Of a stretch of 34,002 nt of DNA, positions 1 through 8,214 are shown one piece after another (the first letter of the stretch is position 1; the number at the start of each line of letters is the position of its first letter). The notes under the pieces are model-generated. The model did no database searches and was not told where the DNA came from. It saw only the letters and a list, made by a program, of their open reading frames with translations. The translations under genes and the position numbers were made by a program. Source of the stretch: Sporolactobacillus mangiferae (GTDB lineage Bacteria > Bacillota > Bacilli > Bacillales > Sporolactobacillaceae). The DNA is taken from NCBI RefSeq assembly GCF_023336505.1, contig NZ_JAMAST010000023.1:1-34002 (forward strand). Reading direction: 5' to 3'.

Positions 1-261
1 CTTAGAACTTATTAATTATAAAATCTATCTGTTTCCCTCTATTAATCATGGTCAATCATGCCTAAAAATAGGAAGGTGTGAGAAAAGGACGAACGGAAAA
101 TGCCTTTGTAAAAGGGGTAAATAAAAAATAGAATTATAAAAATTTACTGAAAATAGTAACTCAGACCCTCGCCTCTTTTTACCTGCAAGCTTATGGTAGA
201 TGAGAGATATGCAGACTTGCTTTATTTTCAAATCGACTAAATAATGGTGGGGGGAAACAAT

Positions 262-1821
262 GTGGCAAAAATATGGAAAGGGGCTTTGACGATTTTGTTC
301 GCATGCATTATTGCGGCGGCATCTGCGCCTTCTTTTGCGGCGTACGCTAAAAGCTCCGGATCTGTGAAAGAGAGTGATCATACGTACCTTGTCAGCTCAG
401 CAAATGATTTTACAGCAGGAACCCGAGAAAATGTGACCATTCATCAGCATCCCGGTGACGGGGCTTTTACTTTGACAAAGATACGCGGCAAGTATGCGAG
501 CGACGGCGTTTTCGTCTCTCCTGAACTAACAACTGACCCCTTTGACTATTTGATCGCTTCGTGGAACAGCGATACGCCCAAGGGTACATCGGTTGAGATC
601 CAGGTCCGTGCTGAGATCAGCCATTATAATGCCGACAATCAACTCGTGAAGGATTGGTCAACGTGGCGTTCATGGGGCAAGTGGGGAACCTACATCGAGC
701 GGGCGAGCATCACCGATTCATCAGATCCGCTCGCTTATGTTGATGTCGACACGTTTACGGTGCGCGGCAGTCGCGGCGAGACGGCGGACAAATTCCAGAT
801 CCGCGCACTCCTGCATACAGATGATCCACATGCGGCGCCAACGGTTCGGCTGCTGGGGGCTTCAACGGAGCTCGGATGGGGCTCGGTCAGCAAGCATCCA
901 AGTAAGTTAACCGTGAACAAGGACATCCGGACGCCTGCCTACTCACAAATGATTCGTGATCCGAAGATTGCAAACTCCATTTGCAGTCCGACAACAATGA
1001 CGATGGCCATGAACCGGATGGGTGAGAATCTGCTCCTCGAAGAAACGGCACTTCGTGATTATGACTATGATTACGACGGCTTCGGCAACTGGGCATTCAG
1101 TTCAGCGGTCGCCGGCAGTTATGGCTACAAGGCTTATTCTGTTTTTACCGATCTGGACGGATTAAAAAGTGAGATTCTTAAAGGTTACCCAGCTGCGGTC
1201 AGTGTCAAATATACCAATGATCCTTCGAATACCCGTTATCCGTATGTGGAGGGTGCACCGGGCACGACACCAGGTCATCTGATTCTTGTCAGAGGCTTTG
1301 AGACGATCGGCGGCCAGGACTATGTGATTGTCAACGATTCGTTCGCACCGTCCGATGATACGGCCGTGCGCAAATACAAGGTCGATCAATTTTTGAAGGC
1401 GTGGGCAAACGGCGTTGCTTATATTGTGCACGGCAAAGAAAGGGGCGGCGCGGGAAATTCAGTCGCGAAACGCATTCATGCAGACCTGCGTCCAACAAGC
1501 AGTGAAAATGAATACGCGCTTTATGCCGGCAAGAAAAAAATTGATATTCCTGCAGGTTTTACAGCGGATGTCCGCCCGCTGACGGAGCAGTCCGGTACAC
1601 TGGCTTACACGATTTCCGATGGAACAAAATACGACACTGATGCGCACAGGAAATTTTACTATACACATGAAACATCAGACGGCAACATTGCCCTTGATCT
1701 CAATCAGATCAAAGCAAATCTGAATGGCAAGCCTGCGACGCTGACCCTTTATGTGCTGAGCACAACCGGTGACAACTATGTGGCGACACTTGAATTGAAC
1801 AAAAAGAGTAATCGTCATTAA
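262..1821 (+). CDS. Secreted C39-like cysteine peptidase family protein
   Basis: Probable exported papain-fold protein of the peptidase C39-like (C39_2) family. The GTG at 262 is preferred over the ATG at 244: the GGGGGGA run at about 248-254 is then a correctly spaced Shine-Dalgarno, and the protein begins with a good signal peptide (MAKIWKG, hydrophobic stretch, then APSFAAYA). Residues about 40-215 look like a beta-rich accessory domain. The peptidase-like domain follows, with the likely nucleophile Cys241 in NSICSPTT, His339 in GHLILVRGF and Asn358/Asp359 in VNDSFAP. A C-terminal region of about 110 residues is of unknown role. The gene stands alone, with a terminator after it. Similar proteins are annotated as peptidases, but the substrate is unknown. 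The family call is fairly secure; proteolytic activity is inferred from the Cys/His/Asn motifs. Confidence 0.8.
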   Translation: MAKIWKGALTILFACIIAAASAPSFAAYAKSSGSVKESDHTYLVSSANDFTAGTRENVTIHQHPGDGAFTLTKIRGKYASDGVFVSPELTTDPFDYLIASWNSDTPKGTSVEIQVRAEISHYNADNQLVKDWSTWRSWGKWGTYIERASITDSSDPLAYVDVDTFTVRGSRGETADKFQIRALLHTDDPHAAPTVRLLGASTELGWGSVSKHPSKLTVNKDIRTPAYSQMIRDPKIANSICSPTTMTMAMNRMGENLLLEETALRDYDYDYDGFGNWAFSSAVAGSYGYKAYSVFTDLDGLKSEILKGYPAAVSVKYTNDPSNTRYPYVEGAPGTTPGHLILVRGFETIGGQDYVIVNDSFAPSDDTAVRKYKVDQFLKAWANGVAYIVHGKERGGAGNSVAKRIHADLRPTSSENEYALYAGKKKIDIPAGFTADVRPLTEQSGTLAYTISDGTKYDTDAHRKFYYTHETSDGNIALDLNQIKANLNGKPATLTLYVLSTTGDNYVATLELNKKSNRH

Positions 1822-1846
1822 AACAGGTGCAAACGCTAATATACTG

Positions 1847-1879
1847 AACCTCTCGGGTTAAATTGCCGGGAGGTTTTTT
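1847..1879 (+). terminator. Rho-independent terminator of the C39-like gene
   Basis: AACCTCTCGG pairs with CCGGGAGGTT across a 9-nt loop, with one G-U pair, and is followed by six T. It lies 26 bases after the stop codon. Confidence 0.75.
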
Positions 1880-2173
1880 CTTCAGTGCCGAATTTGAGGC
1901 GGGATGCCGCTAAAATAATGAATACACTATTCTGTGGCTGGCCGGCTCATTTAAATGCTAGATGATGATATTTTTTGATGAAAATATGACGATAGTATAC
2001 CAGCTTTTTCAGATGGTATTTTTTCTTTGTTGAATTGCGCTGAAGACGATTGTATAAGGGGTTTCGAGAATTTCCCTTGAACAATATAGAGACTAACATC
2101 ATCTAAATACTCTCGCTGAAGCAAAGCGAAAATATGGTAAAATAGATCTAAAAACTCTAAGGGGAGTTTGAAC
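1880..2173. other. AT-rich intergenic stretch before hsdM
   Basis: About 290 bases with no convincing gene. A Shine-Dalgarno (GGGGAG, 2161-2166) serves the ATG of hsdM at 2174. A possible -10 (TAAAAT, 2138-2143) has no good -35 partner, so the hsdM promoter is not located with confidence. Composition becomes visibly AT-richer here, marking the left side of the restriction island. Confidence 0.5.
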
Positions 2174-3760
2174 ATGGGATCCGATTTAAATACAAAATTA
2201 TTTAGTGCAGCAGACCATTTACGCAGCAAGATGGATGCATCAGAATATAAAGACTACTTATTAGGACTGATTTTCTATAAATATCTATCTGATAAATTGC
2301 TAGAAAAGGTTGTTGAACTGGCAGATGAATCGTCAGAAAAATACGATACCCAGGATAAACAAACACATTTGTATCATGAACTACTCGCCGACGAGGACAC
2401 GAAAAATGATTTGATCGAAACCTTAGTCGATACGCTAGGCTATGATATTGAACCAAACTATTTATTTAACGTATTAACAGATCAAGCAAAACAAAATGTT
2501 TTTCAGCTGAATGACTTAAATAAAGCGTTTATTGAACTGTCTACTAAATATGATCAGTTTAATGGTTTATTTGATGATGTCGATTTGAATTCAAAAAAAC
2601 TAGGATCAGATGACCAACAACGTAACATTACGATTACAGAAGTATTGAAGAAACTCAATGATGTTGATGTCATTGGTCATAATGGTGACGTCATCGGTGA
2701 TGCTTATGAGTTCCTCATTTCTCAGTTTGCTTCTGAAGCTGGGAAGAAAGCCGGAGAATTTTACACGCCTCATGAAGTATCGGACATGATGGCTCGGATC
2801 GTAACCATTGGACAAGAAACGAAAAACTTGTTTAGCGTGTTTGATCCAACCATGGGATCTGGATCATTGATGTTAAACGTCCGTAATTATCTGACGCATC
2901 CGGACAGTGTGAAATATCATGGGCAGGAGCTCAACACAACTACATATAATTTGGCTAAGATGAACCTCATCCTGCATGGCGTTGATAAAGAAGATATGCG
3001 TCTGCGTAATGGGGATACATTAAACAAAGATTGGCCAACGGATGAGCCGTATACGTTTGACGCAGTGTTAATGAACCCGCCGTATTCTGCTAAATGGTCA
3101 GCGGATCCAACATTTTTAGATGATTCTCGTTTTAACCGCTACGGACGATTAGCGCCAAAATCAAAAGCGGATTTTGCCTTCTTATTACATGGATATTATC
3201 ACTTAAAGGATTCTGGAACAATGGCGATTGTCTTGCCACATGGTGTGCTCTTCCGTGGTGCTGCCGAAGGAGTGATACGAAAGAAATTATTGGAGGATGG
3301 CAGTATTGACGCTGTTATTGGTATGCCTGCAAACCTTTTCTTCGGAACCTCCATTCCAACAACAGTCATCATCTTAAAGAAAAACCGTACAAGCCGAGAC
3401 GTTTTATTTATCGATGCGAGTAAGGAGTTTACGAAGGGTAAGAACCAAAACAAACTTACAGAAGAAAATATAGATAAGATTGTTAATACATACAAGAAAC
3501 GTGAAGATATTGAGAAATACGCCCACGTTGCCAGTTTTGATGAAATAAAAGAGAATGACTTCAATCTGAATATTCCCCGCTATGTCGATGCATTTGAGGA
3601 AGAAGAACCGATTGACATTGTTGAGTTAAGCAAGGAAATAGTTTCCTTAAATAAAGAAATTGCTCAGTCTGAAAAAGAATTTTTGAAACTATTGGACGAG
3701 CTGAAAGTAACAGACGACTCCAAAGATATCATCGCAGCAACAAAGGCGGTGTTTCATTAA
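2174..3760 (+). CDS. hsdM: Type I restriction-modification system methyltransferase subunit HsdM
   Basis: N6-adenine DNA methyltransferase subunit of a type I R-M enzyme. It methylates the sequence chosen by HsdS and is needed for both modification and restriction. The 528 residues show an N-terminal helical HsdM domain (about 5-145), the FYTPHEV region (196-202), the S-adenosylmethionine motif FDPTMGSGSL (223-232) and the catalytic motif NPPY (301-304). The C-terminus is helical and charged, as expected for subunit contacts. The ATG at 2174 is chosen over a TTG six bases upstream because GGGGAG is 7 bases away. The stop and the hsdS start overlap by one base (TAATG), so the two are translationally coupled. 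Family assignment is secure; the target sequence cannot be read from the DNA. Confidence 0.97.
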   Translation: MGSDLNTKLFSAADHLRSKMDASEYKDYLLGLIFYKYLSDKLLEKVVELADESSEKYDTQDKQTHLYHELLADEDTKNDLIETLVDTLGYDIEPNYLFNVLTDQAKQNVFQLNDLNKAFIELSTKYDQFNGLFDDVDLNSKKLGSDDQQRNITITEVLKKLNDVDVIGHNGDVIGDAYEFLISQFASEAGKKAGEFYTPHEVSDMMARIVTIGQETKNLFSVFDPTMGSGSLMLNVRNYLTHPDSVKYHGQELNTTTYNLAKMNLILHGVDKEDMRLRNGDTLNKDWPTDEPYTFDAVLMNPPYSAKWSADPTFLDDSRFNRYGRLAPKSKADFAFLLHGYYHLKDSGTMAIVLPHGVLFRGAAEGVIRKKLLEDGSIDAVIGMPANLFFGTSIPTTVIILKKNRTSRDVLFIDASKEFTKGKNQNKLTEENIDKIVNTYKKREDIEKYAHVASFDEIKENDFNLNIPRYVDAFEEEEPIDIVELSKEIVSLNKEIAQSEKEFLKLLDELKVTDDSKDIIAATKAVFH

Positions 3761-4980
3761 TGGAGAAAAGGAGGAATGCACCAGAAATACGATTTGATGG
3801 CTTTTTTGACGATTGGGAACAGCGTAACTGGGAAAATACCGTTGATATTTCAACCAATATGGTTGACCCAAAAACTGGTGAGTACGATGAACTGCCACAT
3901 ATAGGACCAGGTAATATTGAATCGTTCAGCGGTCGTTTGCTTAACAATGTAAACAATGTTGCGGAAGACAAACTCATTAGTGGCAAATTCCACTTTAATG
4001 CTGGAGATATCATTTATGGCAAGATCAATCCACAACTAGGAAAGTACGTTTATGCATCATATGAAGGACTTGCCAGTGCTGATACTTACGTATTGAATGC
4101 GAAGAACGGAATCAATCAGAAGTTCTTATATACAATGCTTCAAACGCGAGATTTCTATAAGTACTCTGTCTCAGTATCAATGCGTACAGGTGTGCCAAAA
4201 ATCAATCGTGATGAATTGAATATGTACAATTTCAATGCACCTTCTGAAGAAGAACAAATCAAAATCGGCACCTTTTTTCAGACCCTCGACCAGACTATCG
4301 CCCTTCATCAGGAAAAGCTAGACAAGTTGCGACGCTTAAAAAAAGCCTTTCTACAGTTAATGTTCCCACAAAATGGTGAAACTGAGCCTCGGCTAAGATT
4401 CGCTAATTTTTTCTCTGCATGGGAACAGCGTAAGTTAGGGAAAGTTGCTGATATCATCGGTGGTGGAACGCCAAGCACTTCTAATGAAGACTATTGGGAT
4501 GGGGATATTGACTGGTATTCTCCAGTAGAAATTGGAGAGCAAACATATGTGGAAAACAGTCAAAAGAAAATAACCGAATTAGGGTTGCAGAAGAGCTCAG
4601 CTAGGATTTTACCTGTTGGAACTGTCTTATTTACTTCTCGTGCAGGTATTGGAAACACTGCAATTTTGGCTAAAGAAGGGACAACAAATCAGGGCTTTCA
4701 ATCAATTGTACCCCACAAAGATGAGCTCGATTCATATTTTATCTATTCACGCACTCATGAGCTGAAACGATACGGAGAAAAAAAAGGTGCTGGTTCTACT
4801 TTTGCAGAAGTATCCGGAAAACAAATGTCTAAGATGCCTATTTTGATACCCAACTTAGAGGAACAAGTCAAAATCGGCACGTTTTTCGCACACCTGGATC
4901 ACACTCTCGCTCTTCATCATGAACGAATTGAAAAACTAAAAAAATTGAAAAAAGCTTATCTACAAGACATGCTCATCTAA
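3760..4980 (+). CDS. hsdS: Type I R-M specificity subunit HsdS, expressed copy
   Basis: DNA-recognition subunit of 406 residues. Target-recognition domain 1 spans roughly residues 17-165. The central conserved helix around 177-205 contains DQTIALHQEKLDKLRR. Domain 2 spans about 220-370, and the distal conserved helix (LKKLKKAYLQDM) ends the protein. Each recognition domain opens with a WEQR motif. The gene starts one base into the hsdM stop. Two parts of it (3806-3827 and 4288-4406) recur inverted in the silent hsdS copy at 6019-7193, in the same codon phase, so exchange by inversion would keep the frame open. Expression presumably comes from the hsdM promoter. HsdS identity is secure; phase variation is inferred from the repeats and the neighbouring recombinase. 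Confidence 0.96.
   Translation: MEKRRNAPEIRFDGFFDDWEQRNWENTVDISTNMVDPKTGEYDELPHIGPGNIESFSGRLLNNVNNVAEDKLISGKFHFNAGDIIYGKINPQLGKYVYASYEGLASADTYVLNAKNGINQKFLYTMLQTRDFYKYSVSVSMRTGVPKINRDELNMYNFNAPSEEEQIKIGTFFQTLDQTIALHQEKLDKLRRLKKAFLQLMFPQNGETEPRLRFANFFSAWEQRKLGKVADIIGGGTPSTSNEDYWDGDIDWYSPVEIGEQTYVENSQKKITELGLQKSSARILPVGTVLFTSRAGIGNTAILAKEGTTNQGFQSIVPHKDELDSYFIYSRTHELKRYGEKKGAGSTFAEVSGKQMSKMPILIPNLEEQVKIGTFFAHLDHTLALHHERIEKLKKLKKAYLQDMLI
3806..3827. repeat. Inverted repeat IR1, left copy (5' end of hsdS)
   Basis: 22 bases around ATTGGGAACAGCGTAA, matching the complement of 7172-7193 with one mismatch (position 3811, G versus A). It encodes DDWEQR at the start of recognition domain 1. Inversion between the two copies would replace both recognition domains while keeping the hsdS start codon and the first 15 codons. 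Confidence 0.85.
4288..4406. repeat. Inverted repeat IR2, left copy (central conserved region of hsdS)
   Basis: 119 bases identical to the reverse complement of 6587-6705, checked base by base. It encodes the central conserved helix from the end of the LDQTIALHQ motif to RLRFAN. Sequence diverges immediately on both sides. Inversion here would exchange only recognition domain 2. Confidence 0.93.
4420..4434. repeat. Third copy of the TGGGAACAGCGTAAG motif (start of recognition domain 2)
   Basis: The 15-mer TGGGAACAGCGTAAG is the exact reverse complement of 7171-7185, at the start of the silent domain 1. Its first 14 bases are a direct repeat of 3814-3827. It is in codon phase (WEQRK) at both places, so it could let a domain move between the first and second position. 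Confidence 0.7.
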
Positions 4981-5062
4981 AAATTTATTGGCAGGAACTA
5001 GAAAACTTCTAAATAATTAAAGTGATGATGCATTCATCAACTATTATTTAGGAGGTTTTATT

Positions 5063-5992
5063 TTGGCAAGGAAGAAAAAATCAGATCAGTTATTTCACGA
5101 GTACTTCGAAGAATGGATTGAATTGTACAAAGTGGGTGCCATTCGATCCGTTACGCTCCAGAAATATTACATGAGCCAACAAAGAATTGTTGAATTAGCT
5201 CCCCATTTAAAAATTGGCGAACTCAACCGAAAACAGTACCAGCAATTATTGAATGATTATGCATTGACCCACGAAAAGCAAACAACTATGGATTTTCATC
5301 ATCAATTGAAAGGTGCAATTCTCGATGCAGTGGATGAAGGATTGATTGAGAAAAATCCAACCAGAAAAATAATCATAAAAGGAAAGAAGCCTGGCGAAAA
5401 GAAAATAAAATTTCTAAACCAGTTTGAGGTTCAGGCGCTACTAAAACAATTGAATCTCACTGAAGAAATAAATTGGGATTGGTTTATCCTCTTAGTTACA
5501 AAAACAGGGCTACGGTTTTCAGAAGCGTTAGCGCTAACTCCGGATGACTTTGATTTCTCAAAGCAAAAAATAATAGTGAGCAAGACTTGGAACTATAAAG
5601 GAACAATGGGAGAATTTCAACCTACTAAGAATGAATCATCTAAACGTAAGGTTCAAATTGATTGGCAAACAGCGATGCAATTTTCTCAGCTAATAAAGAA
5701 TGTGGATAAAAACAAACCGATTTTCGTGAAGAGCAGGGTTTTTAATTCTACAGTAAATAATCACTTAAAAACCTTATGTATGAAAGCCGATATACCGATA
5801 ATCACGATCCATGGATTGCGTCATACACATGCATCACTTCTGCTTTTTGCCGGTGTGTCGATCGCAAGTGTAGCAACGAGATTAGGTCATTCAAGCATGA
5901 CAACCACACAAGAAACTTATCTGCACATTATTCACGAATTAGAAAATCAAGATAATGACAAAATCATGCGACATTTATCTCTGTTAATGTAA
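5063..5992 (+). CDS. Tyrosine recombinase of the hsdS inversion locus
   Basis: Tyrosine site-specific recombinase of 309 residues, most likely the enzyme that inverts the hsdS segments. Residues about 10-105 form a SAM-like core-binding domain. The catalytic domain carries Arg151 (TGLRFSEALAL), His250 and Arg253 (TIHGLRHTHAS), His276 (LGHSS) and Tyr286 (ETYLHI). The start is TTG, with AGGAGGT at 5050-5056. It lies between the hsdS copies and inside both inverted-repeat pairs, so its own orientation flips with each inversion. The arrangement resembles the CreX-type recombinase beside hsdS genes in the pneumococcal SpnIII locus. Phage-type integrase is the alternative reading, but no phage genes or att sites are visible. 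Its role in hsdS switching is inferred from position. Confidence 0.92.
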   Translation: MARKKKSDQLFHEYFEEWIELYKVGAIRSVTLQKYYMSQQRIVELAPHLKIGELNRKQYQQLLNDYALTHEKQTTMDFHHQLKGAILDAVDEGLIEKNPTRKIIIKGKKPGEKKIKFLNQFEVQALLKQLNLTEEINWDWFILLVTKTGLRFSEALALTPDDFDFSKQKIIVSKTWNYKGTMGEFQPTKNESSKRKVQIDWQTAMQFSQLIKNVDKNKPIFVKSRVFNSTVNNHLKTLCMKADIPIITIHGLRHTHASLLLFAGVSIASVATRLGHSSMTTTQETYLHIIHELENQDNDKIMRHLSLLM

Positions 5993-5993
5993 G

Positions 5994-6022
5994 TTAAAAA
6001 GGCACATAATGTGCCTTTTTAA
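5994..6022. terminator. Bidirectional terminator between recombinase and silent hsdS
   Basis: A near-perfect palindrome (AAAAAGGCACAT / ATGTGCCTTTTT) with A and T runs on both sides. It ends the recombinase transcript on the + strand and would end hsdS' on the - strand; the silent gene's TAA lies within it. Confidence 0.88.
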
Positions 6023-6586
6023 ATAAACATTTTTTGTAAGTATGCTTTTTTAAGTGATTGTAGCTTTTCAAGTTTAGTTTGATGAAGAGCGATAATCCTA
6101 TCAATATGCTTCAGCAGATCTGCAATCGCTGATTGTTCCCTGACAGATGGAATGTAACAATATGCGGTTGTGAATGGTTCCCAGTACAGTCTTTTTCGAA
6201 ATGCCATTAATCCATAAGAAAGGCTGTCCATCTGTGCAATCATTGAAGGCAGGCGCATTGCAAAGTTCATAAACGGTGGAAATACAATACCATTTGATTT
6301 TGCGGTTATGTAGGCTGGGCTTACCATTCCTTCTGTTTTCACGATTCCGATTGCACCCTGCCATGCACGCATCATATTGAATACTAGGTTACCTTGATAT
6401 ACATGTTTATATACCGACTTGTCCTCTGTCCGTCGCACTGTTTTTCCCAAAGTGTCACTGTCCAGCTCGTTGCCAGATACACCATCGTGAATTGAGACCG
6501 AGAGAATCTGCAAGGAATCGTTTCCCTTCTCATGTGTCTCGGTATATATGTCACCAAGCTTACGCTTTTCCCATGGAGACACAAAG

Positions 6587-6705
6587 TTAGCGAATCTTAG
6601 CCGAGGCTCAGTTTCACCATTTTGTGGGAACATTAACTGTAGAAAGGCTTTTTTTAAGCGTCGCAACTTGTCTAGCTTTTCCTGATGAAGGGCGATAGTC
6701 TGGTC
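6587..6705. repeat. Inverted repeat IR2, right copy
   Basis: Exact reverse complement of 4288-4406 over 119 bases. It is in frame within the silent hsdS', so exchange joins domain 1 of hsdS to domain 2' without a frameshift. Confidence 0.93.
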
Positions 6706-7171
6706 AATATTTCTGAAAAATTTTCCAATTAGGCTCTGTTCATCCAAAGATTTTGGAACCATAATTTTTTTGCTCAGTAGTTCCTCTTTTGTAATTCCTT
6801 TGATTGATGTCCCTTGAACAGAGTTCAATTCACTTTGTAATTTCTTATAAAGAGAATACGTTCCAAACCATTCGTCAACTTTCAAATTACTTAACGAGAG
6901 AAAATCTTGGCTTGTAGCATACTCAAATGGTATGAATGCTAGCTTTCCAACACCAACTCGCGTGACTATTGCAATGGAATTTGCAGGAACAAGTTTTGCC
7001 GCTGAATTTTTCAACCCCGATTCTGTAATTTTCCTTTTTGTTTCTACATATGAAACTTGATGTTCAATTAAATCAGATGATTGTATCCAAGAAATATTTC
7101 CGCCCCAATAGTTTTCAATAAAAGTCTTTGGAGTTCCACCACCATATGTTTTTCCTGCAAAATCAAAAACC

Positions 7172-7193
7172 TTACGCTGTTCCCAATTGTCAA
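7172..7193. repeat. Inverted repeat IR1, right copy
   Basis: Reverse complement of 3806-3827 with one mismatch in 22. It forms the truncated 5' end of the silent hsdS' and directly abuts the duplicated hsdR leader starting at about 7190. This is the outer boundary of the invertible segment. Confidence 0.85.
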
Positions 7194-7227
7194 CATTCGC
7201 TTATTGGCGCAACTGAAAACACTGTCA

Positions 7228-7236
7228 TGATATAAT
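7228..7236 (+). promoter_or_regulatory. Extended -10 promoter in the copied hsdR leader (upstream of fic)
   Basis: TGATATAAT matches the extended -10 consensus TGnTATAAT. It sits in the same place as TGTTATAAT in the true hsdR leader (8147-8155). It could drive the 30-codon ORF at 7290 and the fic gene at 7415. No good -35 is visible, as is common with extended -10 promoters. Confidence 0.5.
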
Positions 7237-7289
7237 TTAAAAGTGTTTTTCTGAAAAATTCAGGCTGCGGCGAAGGTAGGTAAGCAATA

Positions 7290-7382
7290 ATGCAAAAACC
7301 ACTTTATGTTGAAGAAGAAGTGAAGCGTTGGATGATTGGCTTACTGAGTGGAGGTTATAATTTTAGTAAGGTACCGTATTAA
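7290..7382 (+). pseudogene. Short ORF resembling the 5' end of hsdR (duplication remnant)
   Basis: A 30-codon ORF (MQKPLYVEEEVKRWMIG...) whose leader and first codons resemble those of hsdR at 8215 (MKHPLHDEAEVERRLIE). The likeness begins upstream: the 13-mer CAACATTCGCTTA occurs at about 7191-7203 and about 8110-8122, and both leaders share an extended -10 and the stretch around AAGCAATAA. After about 17 codons the similarity ends and the frame closes. It is most likely the remnant of a duplicated hsdR start left when fic was inserted, or half of a recombination junction. It could be translated as a leader peptide, but nothing proves this. Confidence 0.55.
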
Positions 7383-7414
7383 AAATTTATTACAATATAT
7401 GCGGGGTGAGTCAG

Positions 7415-8047
7415 ATGCTGCAAAATAAATTAGGGATTACTAATTCGGTGGAGCTTGCACGAGCGGAAGAAAAAATCAGTAAAACAAAGGCGATCGCGTT
7501 ATTTGAAACAGGTGTTTTAGATCGTTTGACTCCAGGAACTTTTGCAACGTTGGCAAAAATTCACGCTTATCTTTTTGACGAGATTTATCATTTTGCAGGC
7601 AAGGTTCGTGATGTTAATATTGCCAAGGGAAATTTCCGCTTTGCACCTGTAATGTATCTGGATGCTGCGCTAAAGCATATTGATGGTATGCCGCAGTCTA
7701 CTCTTGATGAAATTATTGAAAAGTACGTGGAGATGAATATTGCCCACCCATTTCGTGAAGGAAACGGGCGTAGCATGCGTATCTGGCTTGATTTGATACT
7801 AAAAAAAGAATTAAAACAGGTTGTGGACTGGAGTCAGGTTGATAAGGAAGATTACTTGCTGGCAATGGAACGCAGTCCGATTAAGGATATTGAAATCAAA
7901 CATTTGTTAAAGGGAGCTTTGACGAACAAGGTGAATGATCGTGACGTTTATATGAAAGGTATTGACGCCAGTTATTACTATGAAGGGTATACCGTTTATA
8001 ATACGGAAAAGTTAAGAAAGGACAAAAATATAAATGAAAATGAATAG
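7415..8047 (+). CDS. Fic-domain protein, class III (probable adenylyltransferase)
   Basis: Fic protein of 210 residues that probably transfers AMP from ATP to a hydroxyl side chain of a target protein. The catalytic loop [10 protein letters not shown] (111-120) fits HxFx(D/E)GNGRxxxR. The C-terminal helix carries SYYYEGY (186-192), fitting the SxxxE inhibitory motif. An inhibitory helix at the C-terminus defines class III, the NmFic type, whose activity is released when the helix is displaced. The ATG at 7415 is preferred over the GTG at 7406 because the GGGGTGAG Shine-Dalgarno overlaps the GTG. No separate antitoxin gene is visible, as expected for class III. It sits between the silent hsdS and hsdR behind a copied hsdR leader. 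Any functional link with restriction is inference. Confidence 0.9.
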   Translation: MLQNKLGITNSVELARAEEKISKTKAIALFETGVLDRLTPGTFATLAKIHAYLFDEIYHFAGKVRDVNIAKGNFRFAPVMYLDAALKHIDGMPQSTLDEIIEKYVEMNIAHPFREGNGRSMRIWLDLILKKELKQVVDWSQVDKEDYLLAMERSPIKDIEIKHLLKGALTNKVNDRDVYMKGIDASYYYEGYTVYNTEKLRKDKNINENE

Positions 8048-8146
8048 TTGCACCATTGAACGAGCACCCGGCTAACCACTTCATTCATTAATCACCTGTT
8101 CTCTGACACCAACATTCGCTTAATGACGCAATTGATCGCACGGTCA

Positions 8147-8155
8147 TGTTATAAT
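8147..8155 (+). promoter_or_regulatory. Extended -10 promoter of hsdR
   Basis: TGTTATAAT fits TGnTATAAT and lies about 60 bases before the hsdR start. The same element is present in the duplicated leader at 7228-7236, which supports its being functional. It would give hsdR a promoter separate from hsdM and hsdS. Confidence 0.55.
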
Positions 8156-8214
8156 TTAGGAGAGTTTATCCAGGGAAAAATGCAGGCTGTGACGAAGGTG
8201 GGGAAGCAATAATC

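Larger units (their letters stand above)
6019..7193 (-). pseudogene. hsdS': Silent, start-less hsdS' cassette with two alternative recognition domains
   Basis: A second HsdS reading frame in opposite orientation. The frame is open from 7191 (DNWEQRK) to the stop at 6019. It lacks the first 15 codons, a start codon and a ribosome binding site, so it should not be expressed where it lies; the internal TTG at 7014 is not a credible start. It carries complete alternative domains: domain 1' (KVFDFAGKTYGGGTP onward), the central helix identical to that of hsdS, domain 2' (KLGDIYTETHEKGND onward) and the distal helix ending LKKAYLQKMFI. Domain 1' resembles domain 2 of the expressed gene (GGGTP, ENYW/EDYW, KIT). 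It is intact rather than decayed, as expected for a donor cassette. Confidence 0.9.

Noticed and set aside
5063-5992. Prophage integrase
   Set aside because: No other phage genes, tRNA target or att repeats are visible, and in-frame hsdS inverted repeats surround it, which explains it better.
6019-7014. A normal 331-residue hsdS gene starting at the TTG at 7014
   Set aside because: The frame stays open and homologous to HsdS up to 7191, where it meets an inverted repeat; there is no start signal. It is a silent donor cassette, not an independently expressed gene.
7415-8047. Toxin-antitoxin pair of Fic with the 30-codon ORF upstream as antitoxin
   Set aside because: The inhibitory helix is within the Fic protein itself (SYYYEGY), and the short ORF resembles the HsdR N-terminus rather than a Fic antitoxin.
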